A stretch of DNA of 16,080 nt, taken from contig CAMTJK010000038.1 in the NCBI GenBank assembly GCA_947072805.1, forward strand, positions 1 through 16,080, written 5' to 3'. The notes under the pieces were generated by a model that saw only the letters and a list, made by a program, of their open reading frames with translations, ran no database searches and had not been told where the DNA came from. Position 1 is the stretch's first letter; the number at the start of each line of letters is the position of its first letter. This DNA is from an uncultured Prevotella sp. (GTDB taxonomy: Bacteria; Bacteroidota; Bacteroidia; Bacteroidales; Bacteroidaceae). This document shows, in pieces, positions 7,750-14,852 of the stretch. The position numbers and the translations under genes were made by a program.

Positions 7750-8835
7750 ATGATAGACGGACACGGCGACGATGCCTACAGATATTGCGGACAGATAAGA
7801 ATGAACTTCAGTTCAAACATATATCATGCCGCCGACCTTGATGCACTGCAGAAACATCTCGCCGGGCAGCTACACCTGATAGGCTCTTATCCCGAACCGC
7901 GGCAACGCAGTCTGGAACAGCTCATAGCACGACGGCTCGGCATTCCCGACGGATGTGTGCTGGTTACAGCCGGCGCCACCGAAGCCATATATCTCACGGC
8001 ACGGGCAGTGCGTGCGGCATTCCCGCATATAAACCGCTACGCCGTAATGCGCCCCACGTTCAGCGAATACGATGATGCCAGCATAAGGGCGGGATTCACA
8101 GAGATAGAGAGCGGTGCCGACAGCGCCTTTGCCTCTCCTCGCAACGGCAATACCACGGAACAGAAAGATACCTGCAACAATGATGTGCTGCGCTGGATAT
8201 GCCACCCCAACAACCCCACGGGCGAGGCATTCGCCACAGAAGACATAACGACGGTTGCCCGACAGGGCGGCATCACCGTGGTAGACCAGTCGTACGAAGA
8301 CTATACCCACGCTCCCGTTCTCACACCTGCCGAAGCTCTCCGCCACGGGAACGTCATTCTGCTGCACTCCATGACAAAGACATTCGGCATTCCCGGTCTG
8401 CGCATAGGATATGTCACCGCTCCCGAAGCCATCACAGAGCTTATCGCCGCGCAAACCATACCGTGGAGCGTAAACGCCATGGCTGCCGAGGCGGCACGGT
8501 TTCTGCTTGCCGGCAACTGCTGCACTACAGGCAATATAGACGAACAGCTTGACGAAACACAGCGTCTGCGCCACATGCTGAACGGCATTGACGGCATTTC
8601 TGTCATGCCCACACGCACTACCTTCATGCTTGCCAGGATGGAGCACGGCACGGCAGACCGTCTGAAGCAATGGCTCGTAACAAACCATGGGATGCTCATA
8701 CGCGACTGCTCCAACATACGCGGTCTGTCGCCCCATCACTTCAGGGTGGCATCGCGGTCTGCCGCCGAAAACAAGATGCTTGCCGATGCCATACGGGAGT
8801 TTATGGCTTACGAACACGATGTAACAATGACGTAA
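7750..8835 (+). CDS. cobD: Threonine-phosphate decarboxylase (CobD/CobC-like, PLP)
   Basis: A 361-residue fold-type I PLP enzyme, related to histidinol-phosphate aminotransferase. It likely decarboxylates L-threonine O-3-phosphate to (R)-1-amino-2-propanol phosphate, the linker used by the next gene product. Visible landmarks are the substrate-side SYPEPRQRSLEQ (about 46-57), TAGATEAIYL (73-82), CHPNNPTGE (151-159), Asp179 in VVDQSYEDY contacting the pyridine nitrogen, the Schiff-base Lys210 in SMTKTFGIPGLRIGY, and Arg218. A plain histidinol-phosphate aminotransferase would look similar; the position between cobQ and cbiB, 2 bp and 16 bp away, decides the call. The symbol follows Salmonella naming; the Pseudomonas naming is cobC. 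Confidence 0.9.
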   Translation: MIDGHGDDAYRYCGQIRMNFSSNIYHAADLDALQKHLAGQLHLIGSYPEPRQRSLEQLIARRLGIPDGCVLVTAGATEAIYLTARAVRAAFPHINRYAVMRPTFSEYDDASIRAGFTEIESGADSAFASPRNGNTTEQKDTCNNDVLRWICHPNNPTGEAFATEDITTVARQGGITVVDQSYEDYTHAPVLTPAEALRHGNVILLHSMTKTFGIPGLRIGYVTAPEAITELIAAQTIPWSVNAMAAEAARFLLAGNCCTTGNIDEQLDETQRLRHMLNGIDGISVMPTRTTFMLARMEHGTADRLKQWLVTNHGMLIRDCSNIRGLSPHHFRVASRSAAENKMLADAIREFMAYEHDVTMT

Positions 8836-8851
8836 ATCTTTTTACGGGATA

Positions 8852-9805
8852 ATGAGCGACACCTTATTATATATAGTCCTTGCATGCGCCCCGCTCTTAG
8901 GCGGCTGGCTGCTCGACCTGCTGTTTGGCGACCCTGCACGTCTGCCCCACCCTGTGGTGCTCTTCGGCAGGATGACGGCGTGGTGCGAGCACCGCTTCAA
9001 CACAGGCGGAAAACGCAGGCGACTGTTCTCAGGCGCCATTGTGGCTGTGGCACTGGTGGCTGTGGTCTATGCCACCACATGGATTCTTACAGAACAGCTT
9101 ATGCCGTGGCTGCCGCTTAAAGTCATTCTCATCTTCTACTGTCTTGCCGGAACAACGCTCATACGCGAGGTGCGCGACGTATTCACCGCCCTCGACCGTT
9201 CGCTCGAGGATGGCAGACGACAGGTGGCACGCATCGTAGGGCGCGACACATCGGACCTTTCGGCGCAGGAAGTACGCACGGCGGCTCTCGAAACGCTCGC
9301 CGAAAATCTCAGCGACGGTGTCATTGCGCCGCTCTTCTGGTATATGCTGCTGGGCGTGCCGGGCATGATGGCATACAAGATGGTGAACACTCTCGACTCG
9401 ATGATAGGCTATCACACCGAACGCTACCTGTACTTCGGACGCGTGGCGGCACGGCTCGACGATGCAGCCAACTATATTCCGGCACGGCTCACGGCTCTGC
9501 TCATGATTGCGGCAGGCGGATGCCGGTGGCACGATCTGCATTTCACACTGCGCTACGGTCGCTGTCATGCCAGCCCCAACAGCGGATGGCCCGAGGCTGC
9601 ACTCGCCGCCATACTCGACTGCCGCTTCGGCGGTCCGCACCATTACTTCGGAGAGCTTTTCGACAAGCCTTACATAGGCAGCAACGGGCGCAGGCTCGAC
9701 ACGGCAGACATGCGGAAAGCAGTAAGGATAAACCGCCGCGCGGAAGTATTGATGGTAATTATTGTTTCCTCTATACACAGTATAGTTTATATTCTACTGA
9801 CGTAA
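8852..9805 (+). CDS. cbiB: Adenosylcobinamide-phosphate synthase CbiB
   Basis: A 317-residue inner-membrane protein that attaches aminopropanol (phosphate) to adenosylcobyric acid to form cobinamide (phosphate). The N-terminal signature LDLLFGDPARLPHPVVLFGR (21-40) is diagnostic. It is followed by membrane segments near 62-80 and 88-104, the conserved AALETLAENLSDGVIAPLFW (about 145-164) and VNTLDSMIGYHTERY (about 177-191). Further family motifs are DDAANYIPARLTAL and PNSGWPEAALA, with a final hydrophobic helix at the C-terminus. Length is normal. It is last in the seven-gene run, 16 bp after the decarboxylase. Its stop codon lies in the first of several downstream hairpins. The paired threonine-phosphate decarboxylase supplies its substrate. 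Confidence 0.95.
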   Translation: MSDTLLYIVLACAPLLGGWLLDLLFGDPARLPHPVVLFGRMTAWCEHRFNTGGKRRRLFSGAIVAVALVAVVYATTWILTEQLMPWLPLKVILIFYCLAGTTLIREVRDVFTALDRSLEDGRRQVARIVGRDTSDLSAQEVRTAALETLAENLSDGVIAPLFWYMLLGVPGMMAYKMVNTLDSMIGYHTERYLYFGRVAARLDDAANYIPARLTALLMIAAGGCRWHDLHFTLRYGRCHASPNSGWPEAALAAILDCRFGGPHHYFGELFDKPYIGSNGRRLDTADMRKAVRINRRAEVLMVIIVSSIHSIVYILLT

Positions 9806-9824
9806 AAGTGGTTTTACATCAGTA
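9795..9824. repeat. Near-perfect 13-bp stem-loop over the cbiB stop codon
   Basis: TACTGACGTAAAA (9795-9807) and TTTTACATCAGTA (9812-9824) are inverted copies around a GTGG loop, with one mismatch (C9801/A9818 in plus-strand RNA, a G-U wobble in minus-strand RNA). The stem includes the cbiB stop codon (TAA 9803-9805). No T-run follows, so it could be an mRNA 3'-end stabiliser instead of a terminator. Confidence 0.6.
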
Positions 9825-9840
9825 TGGGATAAAACGCAAA

Positions 9841-9872
9841 GAGGTCCTGCGACGTGATTGTCGCAGGACCTC
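9841..9872 (+). terminator. Strong hairpin, likely terminator of the cobalamin end of the operon
   Basis: GAGGTCCTGCGAC (9841-9853) pairs perfectly with GTCGCAGGACCTC (9860-9872) over a 6-nt loop GTGATT. It begins 35 bp after the cbiB stop and is followed by the pyrimidine-rich CTCTTCTTGAT. The stem is GC-rich and strong. The T-run is imperfect, so efficiency is uncertain. As a symmetrical stem it may also act on the minus strand for transcripts leaving RNase H. Confidence 0.7.
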
Positions 9873-9920
9873 CTCTTCTTGATACCAATAATCGGTCGCC
9901 CTCTTCAAGCAAACGGCTGT

Positions 9921-10007
9921 CCGGCCACTCTGAAGTGCGGCTTATGAGCGCATCATACTTGTTCTTCGCGGCAGCCAAAGCGATGGCGACGAAGAACAAG
10001 TATGATG
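9921..10007. repeat. Small bulged stem and 18-bp perfect inverted repeat in the cbiB-RNase H gap
   Basis: A small bulged stem lies at 9921-9940 (CCG...CACT ctga AGTG CGG). Next to it CATCATACTTGTTCTTCG (9951-9968) is repeated in perfect inverted form at 9990-10007, with a 21-nt spacer (9969-9989). No gene is credible here. The only open frame (minus strand 9814-10023) starts with TTG, has no internal Met before its last residue, and runs through all the stems. The element could be a structured RNA, a REP/MITE-like repeat or a recombination site. Confidence 0.6.
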
Positions 10008-10083
10008 ACTGACATGGCTGCAATGCATCTCAATATCGATGCTTTAAAGTTCAAATAAATACCGCCCCGGTGCCCGTTCCCAA

Positions 10084-10539
10084 TCATTTTCTTCCGAAAT
10101 CAGCCGGCACCTCGCCCCATTTTCGGGTTTCCCACTTCATTATTCTGTTGGAATAGCGGTGCGTGGCAAGCCATTTCTCGGCGCGGGCAATAAGCTGATG
10201 CAGCTGCTCGGTGTCGGCATTGCGCACAAGTGTGGTCTTGCAGCGGCGCTTGTTCACCCAGATAATGGCGTTGTTGCTGTCGGAATAGATGGTCTTGGCA
10301 AGTCCCTGCTGCTGCATAAGCGCCAGAGCATGGACTATGGCGAGAAACTCGCCAATGTTGTTTGTGCCATATAGCGGTCCGAAGCGGAACACCTCCTGAC
10401 CGGTTGCAAGGTCAATGCCCCGATATTCCATCGGGCCGGGATTGCCGGAGCATGCCGCATCGACAGCCCACGCGTCTGCCGACACTTCGGGGGGAAGTGG
10501 CAGTACGGTGTCGTTACGATAGTCGGGAGGATTCTGCAT
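10084..10539 (-). CDS. Ribonuclease H (type I)
   Basis: A 151-residue RNase HI-fold nuclease expected to cut the RNA strand of RNA-DNA hybrids in the cytoplasm. The four acidic catalytic positions are visible: Asp27 in AVDAACSGNPGP, Glu64 in NNIGEFLAI, Asp87 in IYSDSNNA, and Asp147 near the C-terminus in VPADFGRK. The first motif reads DAACSGNPGPMEYRG, diverging from the canonical DGSCxGNPGPGG, and the N-terminal hybrid-binding domain common in some Bacteroidota RNases H is absent. The frame is open to a TTG at 10566, but that lies in the loop of the argS terminator hairpin, so the ATG at 10539 is preferred. It lies downstream of argS on the same strand. A DNA-repair or replication-housekeeping role follows from the family. 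Confidence 0.88.
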   Translation of the reverse strand: MQNPPDYRNDTVLPLPPEVSADAWAVDAACSGNPGPMEYRGIDLATGQEVFRFGPLYGTNNIGEFLAIVHALALMQQQGLAKTIYSDSNNAIIWVNKRRCKTTLVRNADTEQLHQLIARAEKWLATHRYSNRIMKWETRKWGEVPADFGRK

Positions 10540-10554
10540 TAGCGTAATTATTAT

Positions 10555-10580
10555 GAGGTGACGCAAAAAGGCGTCACCTC
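10555..10580 (-). terminator. Hairpin terminator of argS
   Basis: GAGGTGACGC (10555-10564) and GCGTCACCTC (10571-10580) form a perfect 10-bp stem with a 6-nt loop. The stem begins 10 nt after the argS stop codon (10591-10593, minus strand). In the minus direction it is followed by ATAATAATTA, which lacks a strong U-run. RNase H follows within 16 bp, so some read-through to RNase H is likely. Confidence 0.65.
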
Positions 10581-10590
10581 CATGTAGGCT

Positions 10591-12423
10591 TTACATTCTT
10601 TCGGGAACCTCAATGCCAAGGAGTGACATGCCGTTCCTTATTATTTTTGCTACGTTTCGTGCTATCACGAGGCGCACGGCCTTCTTTGTCTCGTCCTCTT
10701 CCTTGAGTATGCTGTAGTCATGATAGAACTGGTTGAACTCCTTTGTAAGTTCGTAGCAGTAGGTGGCAATGCCGCTCGGGCTGTAGTCCTTGCCTGCCTG
10801 TTCCACGGCAGCACCATATTCGCTCATCTTCTGTATAAGCGAGGTCTCTTTCTCGTTGAGAATGCCTATGGCGTCGGCTGCTACCGAAGCGGTTGCTATT
10901 TCGGCTGCGGAGTGTTCCTCGGCAGCCTTGCGCAGTATGCTGCGTATGCGGGCATGGGTATACTGGATGAAGGGACCGGTATTGCCGTTGAAGTCGATGG
11001 ATTCTTCGGGATTGAAGAGCATATTCTTCCTTGCATCAACCTTCAGTATGAAGTATTTGAGTGCGCCCATTCCCACTATGCGTGCTATTTCCTGACGCTC
11101 TTCGTCGGTCATGTCGTCAAATTTGCCTGCCTCTTCACTTGCCTTCAGTGCGTCTGCCACCATGAGTGCCATGAGGTCGTCGGCATCTACCACTGTTCCC
11201 TCGCGGCTCTTCATCTTTCCGTTGGGCAGTTCCACCATACCGTATGAGAAATGCACGAGTTCCTTGCCCCACTTGAAGCCCAGGCGGTCGAGCAGTATCG
11301 ACAGCACCTGGAAGTGATAGTTCTGCTCGTTGCCCACCACATATATCATCTTGTCGATGGGATAGTCGTTGAATCGCATTTCCGCCGTGCCTATATCCTG
11401 TGTCATGTAGACCGATGTGCCGTCGGAGCGCAGCAGCAGTTTCTTGTCCAGTCCGTCACCGGTGAGGTCAGCCCACACGCTGTTGTCGTCGTGACGTTCG
11501 AAGAGTCCCTTTGCAAGTCCTTCTTCCACCTTGGCTTTGCCGCGCAGATAGGTGTCGCTCTCGTAATATATCTTGTCGAAAGCCACTCCCATGGCCTTGT
11601 ATGTAGTGTCGAATCCGGCGTACACCCAGTCGTTCATGCGTTTCCAGAGTGCTCTCACCTCGGGGTCGTTGTTTTCCCACTTCACAAGCATGTCGTGTGC
11701 TTCCTTTATCAGCGGAGCCTCATCCTTGGCTTTCTTTTCGGCCTCTTCCTCGCCCATTCCGCCGGCTTCATATTGAGCCTTCAGTTCCTTCACCTCCTCA
11801 CGGTAGTGCTTGTCGAAAGCCACGTAATAGTCGCCTATCAGGTGGTCACCTTTCTTTCCGCTCGTCTCGGGTGTCTCTCCGTTGCCCCACTTGAGCCATG
11901 CAAGCATTGACTTGCAGATGTGTATGCCTCGGTCGTTCACAATGTTTGTCTTCACCACGCGGTTGCCGTTGGCCTGCATTATCTGCGCGAGGCTCCATCC
12001 CAGCAGGTTGTTGCGCACGTGACCGAGGTGCAGCGGCTTGTTGGTGTTGGGCGAAGAGTATTCTATCATTACGAGCGGAGAGGCTTCCGTGGCCTTCTTG
12101 TGACCGTAGTCGGCGTCGGCATCGATGTCTGAAAGCAGGTCGAGCCATGCCTTTTCGGCTATGACAAGGTTGAGAAATCCTTTCACCACATTGTACGAAG
12201 CCACCGCCGCACTGTGTTCCATTATATATTCGCCCAGCTCGCGGGCTGTCTCTTCGGGGTTCTTCCTTGATATTTTCAGGAACGGGAACACCACAAGGGT
12301 AACATTCCCCTCAAATTCGCGCTTGGTCTTCTGCAGTTGCACCATCTTCTCCGGCACTTCCTGTCCGTAGAGAGCTTTCACGCCCTCCATGACAACGCTG
12401 CAAATCATGGTTTCTATTTTCAT
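10591..12423 (-). CDS. argS: Arginyl-tRNA synthetase
   Basis: A 610-residue class I aminoacyl-tRNA synthetase charging tRNA-Arg. It has an N-terminal additional domain (about 1-100), then PNTNKPLHLGH (125-135) with the HIGH-type motif HLGH at 132-135. A highly charged insertion (about 180-250, rich in EEEAEKKAK) follows, typical of Bacteroidota versions. The KMSKS-equivalent is KMKSREGTVVDADD (403-416), and the anticodon-binding DALR-type domain runs from about 480 to the end (ending GIEVPERM). The frame extends to a TTG at 12516, upstream of the predicted promoter box, so the ATG at 12423 (MKIETMICSVV) is preferred. It is divergent from the glycosyltransferase operon at 12652 and followed by a hairpin and RNase H. 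Confidence 0.97.
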   Translation of the reverse strand: MKIETMICSVVMEGVKALYGQEVPEKMVQLQKTKREFEGNVTLVVFPFLKISRKNPEETARELGEYIMEHSAAVASYNVVKGFLNLVIAEKAWLDLLSDIDADADYGHKKATEASPLVMIEYSSPNTNKPLHLGHVRNNLLGWSLAQIMQANGNRVVKTNIVNDRGIHICKSMLAWLKWGNGETPETSGKKGDHLIGDYYVAFDKHYREEVKELKAQYEAGGMGEEEAEKKAKDEAPLIKEAHDMLVKWENNDPEVRALWKRMNDWVYAGFDTTYKAMGVAFDKIYYESDTYLRGKAKVEEGLAKGLFERHDDNSVWADLTGDGLDKKLLLRSDGTSVYMTQDIGTAEMRFNDYPIDKMIYVVGNEQNYHFQVLSILLDRLGFKWGKELVHFSYGMVELPNGKMKSREGTVVDADDLMALMVADALKASEEAGKFDDMTDEERQEIARIVGMGALKYFILKVDARKNMLFNPEESIDFNGNTGPFIQYTHARIRSILRKAAEEHSAAEIATASVAADAIGILNEKETSLIQKMSEYGAAVEQAGKDYSPSGIATYCYELTKEFNQFYHDYSILKEEDETKKAVRLVIARNVAKIIRNGMSLLGIEVPERM

Positions 12424-12463
12424 CTTCGGTATACCTATATTATTATATATATGTATTCTTACG

Positions 12464-12488
12464 TTTCCTTGCAAGGGCTGCAAGGAAA
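12464..12488 (-). promoter_or_regulatory. 10-bp hairpin in the argS leader
   Basis: TTTCCTTGCA (12464-12473) and TGCAAGGAAA (12479-12488) form a perfect inverted repeat with a 5-nt loop. If transcription starts just after the predicted -7 box (12503-12510), the hairpin lies near the 5' end of a roughly 75-nt argS leader. A role in mRNA stability or leader-mediated control is possible; no T-run or leader peptide was seen. Confidence 0.45.
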
Positions 12489-12502
12489 AGCGAATGACGG
12501 TG

Positions 12503-12510
12503 CAAAGGTA
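12503..12510 (-). promoter_or_regulatory. -7 box of the argS promoter
   Basis: The minus strand reads TACCTTTG followed by C, an exact match to TAnnTTTG. It is 80 bp upstream of the preferred argS start. A clear TTTG at the ideal -33 position was not found; the region upstream is T-rich (TTTTTCG on the minus strand around 12531-12537). Confidence 0.6.
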
Positions 12511-12583
12511 ATGCAAACGTGCGTAAAAAACGAAAAAGCTCGCTTTTTTTCATCAAGCCGATGCGAAATACGGGATTTTTATG

Positions 12584-12591
12584 TAAGTTTG
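12584..12591 (+). promoter_or_regulatory. -7 box for the second glycosyltransferase operon
   Basis: TAAGTTTG matches TAnnTTTG and is followed by CATC. It lies 60 bp upstream of ATG 12652. There is no TTTG at the ideal -33 position, though a T-run sits at 12544-12550. Together with the argS box it forms a divergent promoter region (12424-12651). Confidence 0.55.
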
Positions 12592-12651
12592 CATCTGTAA
12601 TGAACATTATCGCTGACGTATTGTCTCGCCTTAGTTCCCCATTTGTTGCCT

Positions 12652-13701
12652 ATGAAGAAACTGTCCATCATCATTCCCGTCTATAAAGTGAAGGATTTTG
12701 TGGCGGAATGTGTAGATTCCATAATAAGCCAGACATGCGACCATTCCTTACTTGAGTGTATTTTTGTGGACGACTGCACGCCCGATAATTCCATGGATAT
12801 AGTAAACGACATTATCGAGGGGTACAGGCGCGGGGGCGGAAGCATGACGTTCAAGACTTTAAGGCACGAGAAAAACCAAGGGCTCTCTGCCGCAAGAAAC
12901 ACGGGAATGGCACAGGCAGAGGGGGAGTTCATTATGTTTGCAGATTCCGACGACTTTCTTTATCCCGACAGCATCAGTACTTTTCTTGCCTATCACGACC
13001 GCTATCCGGACGCCGACATCATTGTGGGCAACTATCACGACGAGAGGCAGAATGCGCCGGGATTCAACATCGGCAGCCACGAGGTGGTAAAGGACAACGA
13101 CTACCTGTATGTGGGCAAGCTGAAGGTGTGGACGGCATGGAACTACATGGTGAGGCGCAGCGTGGTGGAGAGCCACGGAGTGCGCTTCGAAAACGGAATC
13201 TATTACGAAGACAACCTGTTCAACTATTTTCTTATGTCGGCTGTAAACCACGCGGTGGTGTTTCCGGAGAAGACTTACTTCTACAGAAAGAACGCCTCGG
13301 GCATTATATCTGACGTGAACAGGGACAAGATAAACAAGAGCGTGCGCGACTATCTCAAGATAATAGGCGTAATGTCGGACCATACGGAGGGCAGATATTA
13401 TATAGGAAAGAGCATGAGCATCTTCTTCCTGAGCATCAATCTGAAGAACTACATACGTGAACATGAAGCGGAGATAACGGATGTCTCCGACAAGAAGAGG
13501 CTGCTCGACAGCAGCAACAGACGGCTGATAATGTCGAACCTGCGTCGCGGCCACCCGCTTCTGTTCCTGCTATCGCTGATGCTGGTCAATCCGTTCCACC
13601 TGCTGACAAGGCTTCGCCTCGTGCGCCGCTACTTCAACTCCATCGCCGCTCTCTACTGGCGACCCGCACTGACGTACAACAAACTGTTACACCGCGCATG
13701 A
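12652..13701 (+). CDS. Family 2 glycosyltransferase (GT-A)
   Basis: A 349-residue GT2 enzyme expected to add a sugar from a nucleotide donor to a growing surface glycan on the cytoplasmic side. Motifs in order are LSIIIPVY (4-11), VDDCTPDNS (39-47) for the nucleotide, GLSAARNTG (77-85), the metal-binding DSDD (98-101) replacing DxD, and the likely catalytic EDN (186-188). The C-terminal part (about 300-335) is hydrophobic and basic, probably membrane-associating. The frame continues upstream to TTG at 12643, but ATG at 12652 starts directly at MKKLSIIIPV, the standard GT2 opening. It overlaps the next gene by ATGA and follows a TAnnTTTG box at 12584. Donor and acceptor are unknown. Confidence 0.9.
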   Translation: MKKLSIIIPVYKVKDFVAECVDSIISQTCDHSLLECIFVDDCTPDNSMDIVNDIIEGYRRGGGSMTFKTLRHEKNQGLSAARNTGMAQAEGEFIMFADSDDFLYPDSISTFLAYHDRYPDADIIVGNYHDERQNAPGFNIGSHEVVKDNDYLYVGKLKVWTAWNYMVRRSVVESHGVRFENGIYYEDNLFNYFLMSAVNHAVVFPEKTYFYRKNASGIISDVNRDKINKSVRDYLKIIGVMSDHTEGRYYIGKSMSIFFLSINLKNYIREHEAEITDVSDKKRLLDSSNRRLIMSNLRRGHPLLFLLSLMLVNPFHLLTRLRLVRRYFNSIAALYWRPALTYNKLLHRA

Positions 13702-14852
13702 AAATTCTTTTCCTTGTATATCACGGATTCTCTGACGAGAGTGGCATAAGCAAAAAAATTCATTATCAGGTGAAGGGACTGCGGCAGAACGGTCACGAGG
13801 TGTTTCTATGCTACTACGACTTTGCCGCAAACGGGCACAGATGCCGCTACGTGGACGGCAGGGTGATAGCCGACTACGGGCGCGGAAAGCTTGCCGCCAT
13901 ACGCTCAAGACTGTGCTATGGTGACGTTCTGCGCTTCTGCACCGACCACGGCATAGAGATGGTGTATGCACGCAGTTACATGAACGCAAGTCCGGTGCTC
14001 GTCAGCTTCTTCAGAAAGCTCCGCCGCAAGGGCATAACGTGCGTTACAGAGGTGCCCACCTACCCCTACGATTCCGAATTCCGCGGCTATCCGCTGCAAT
14101 ACCGGCTGCCGCTGTACGTAGACAAGCTGTTCCGCCATGCCCTCATGGCAGAGATGGAGGCTGTTGTCACCTTTTCTGATGCCTCAAGCATCTTCGGCAG
14201 GCGTACCGTACGCATAAGCAACGGCACCGATCCCGACAGTCTGCCGCTGCACCGTCCGCAAAGGCAGGACGACATACACCTCGTGGCTGTCGCGGAGATA
14301 CACTACTGGCACGGCTTTGACCGTCTCGTGGCAGGCATGGGCGAATATTACAGACAGCATGGCGATGGGCGAAACATATACTTCCACATAGTGGGATGGG
14401 AGGATGAGAGGGGCACGGCAGCCAACGGCTACCTTACCATAAGGCAGACGGCCCGCAAGTACGGCATAGAAGACCGCATAATCTTCCACGGAAGGCTCTT
14501 CGGCAGCGAACTCGACGCCGTCTTCGACAGCTGCGTGTTCGCCATCGGCAGCCTGGGACGCCACCGCAGCGGTATATCATACATAAAGACACTGAAAAAC
14601 CGCGAGTATGCCACGCGCGGAATACCTTTCATATATAGCGAAAACGACAGCGACTTCGACGACAAGCCGTACATAATAAAGGCTCCTGCCGACGAATCGC
14701 CAATAGATATGGAGACCATACTCAGCTTTATCGACCATAACGACTTCTGCCCCACAGAGATAAGGATGTCTGTAGGGCATCTTGCATGGAAAACACAGAT
14801 GGGAAGAGTCCTCGAAGAGTGTTGCAACCCTAACAGACCATACGCCCTATGA
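13698..14852 (+). CDS. GT-B glycosyltransferase, GT4-like
   Basis: A 384-residue predicted GT-B glycosyltransferase. The N-terminus MKILFLVYHGFSDESGISKK (1-20) has the typical beta-strand plus Gly/Ser-rich loop and KKIHYQVKGLRQNGHEV. Other landmarks are VISNGTDPD-like RISNGTDPD (172-180), LVAVAEIHYWHGFDRL (about 195-210) resembling the GT4 linker strand, and IIFHGRLFGSELDAVF (about 261-276). IKTLKNREYATRGIPFIYSE (296-315) stands at the donor-binding E-x7-E region in altered form. It overlaps both neighbours by 4 bp, so three glycosyltransferases are probably translated from one mRNA. Similarity is clear at fold level; sugar specificity is not inferable. Confidence 0.82.
   Translation: MKILFLVYHGFSDESGISKKIHYQVKGLRQNGHEVFLCYYDFAANGHRCRYVDGRVIADYGRGKLAAIRSRLCYGDVLRFCTDHGIEMVYARSYMNASPVLVSFFRKLRRKGITCVTEVPTYPYDSEFRGYPLQYRLPLYVDKLFRHALMAEMEAVVTFSDASSIFGRRTVRISNGTDPDSLPLHRPQRQDDIHLVAVAEIHYWHGFDRLVAGMGEYYRQHGDGRNIYFHIVGWEDERGTAANGYLTIRQTARKYGIEDRIIFHGRLFGSELDAVFDSCVFAIGSLGRHRSGISYIKTLKNREYATRGIPFIYSENDSDFDDKPYIIKAPADESPIDMETILSFIDHNDFCPTEIRMSVGHLAWKTQMGRVLEECCNPNRPYAL

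Noticed and set aside
7870..8817. 315-residue open frame antisense to the threonine-phosphate decarboxylase gene
   Set aside because: It lies wholly opposite a clear PLP-enzyme gene. Similar long antisense frames lie opposite licD, cbiB and the GT2 genes, so this reflects codon usage of the real genes. The translation has no recognisable domain.
9814..10023. 69-residue open frame on the minus strand in the cbiB-RNase H gap
   Set aside because: It starts with TTG, has no usable internal Met, crosses every stem-loop of the gap and overlaps the end of the hairpin at the cbiB stop. No recognisable domain.
10540..10566. Longer N-terminus for RNase H starting at TTG 10566
   Set aside because: That start lies in the loop of the argS terminator hairpin and adds nine residues (MRHLIIITL) not needed by the fold; ATG 10539 is preferred.
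12424..12516. Longer N-terminus for ArgS starting at TTG 12516
   Set aside because: It would begin upstream of the predicted transcription start and adds 31 residues outside the usual ArgS N-terminal domain.
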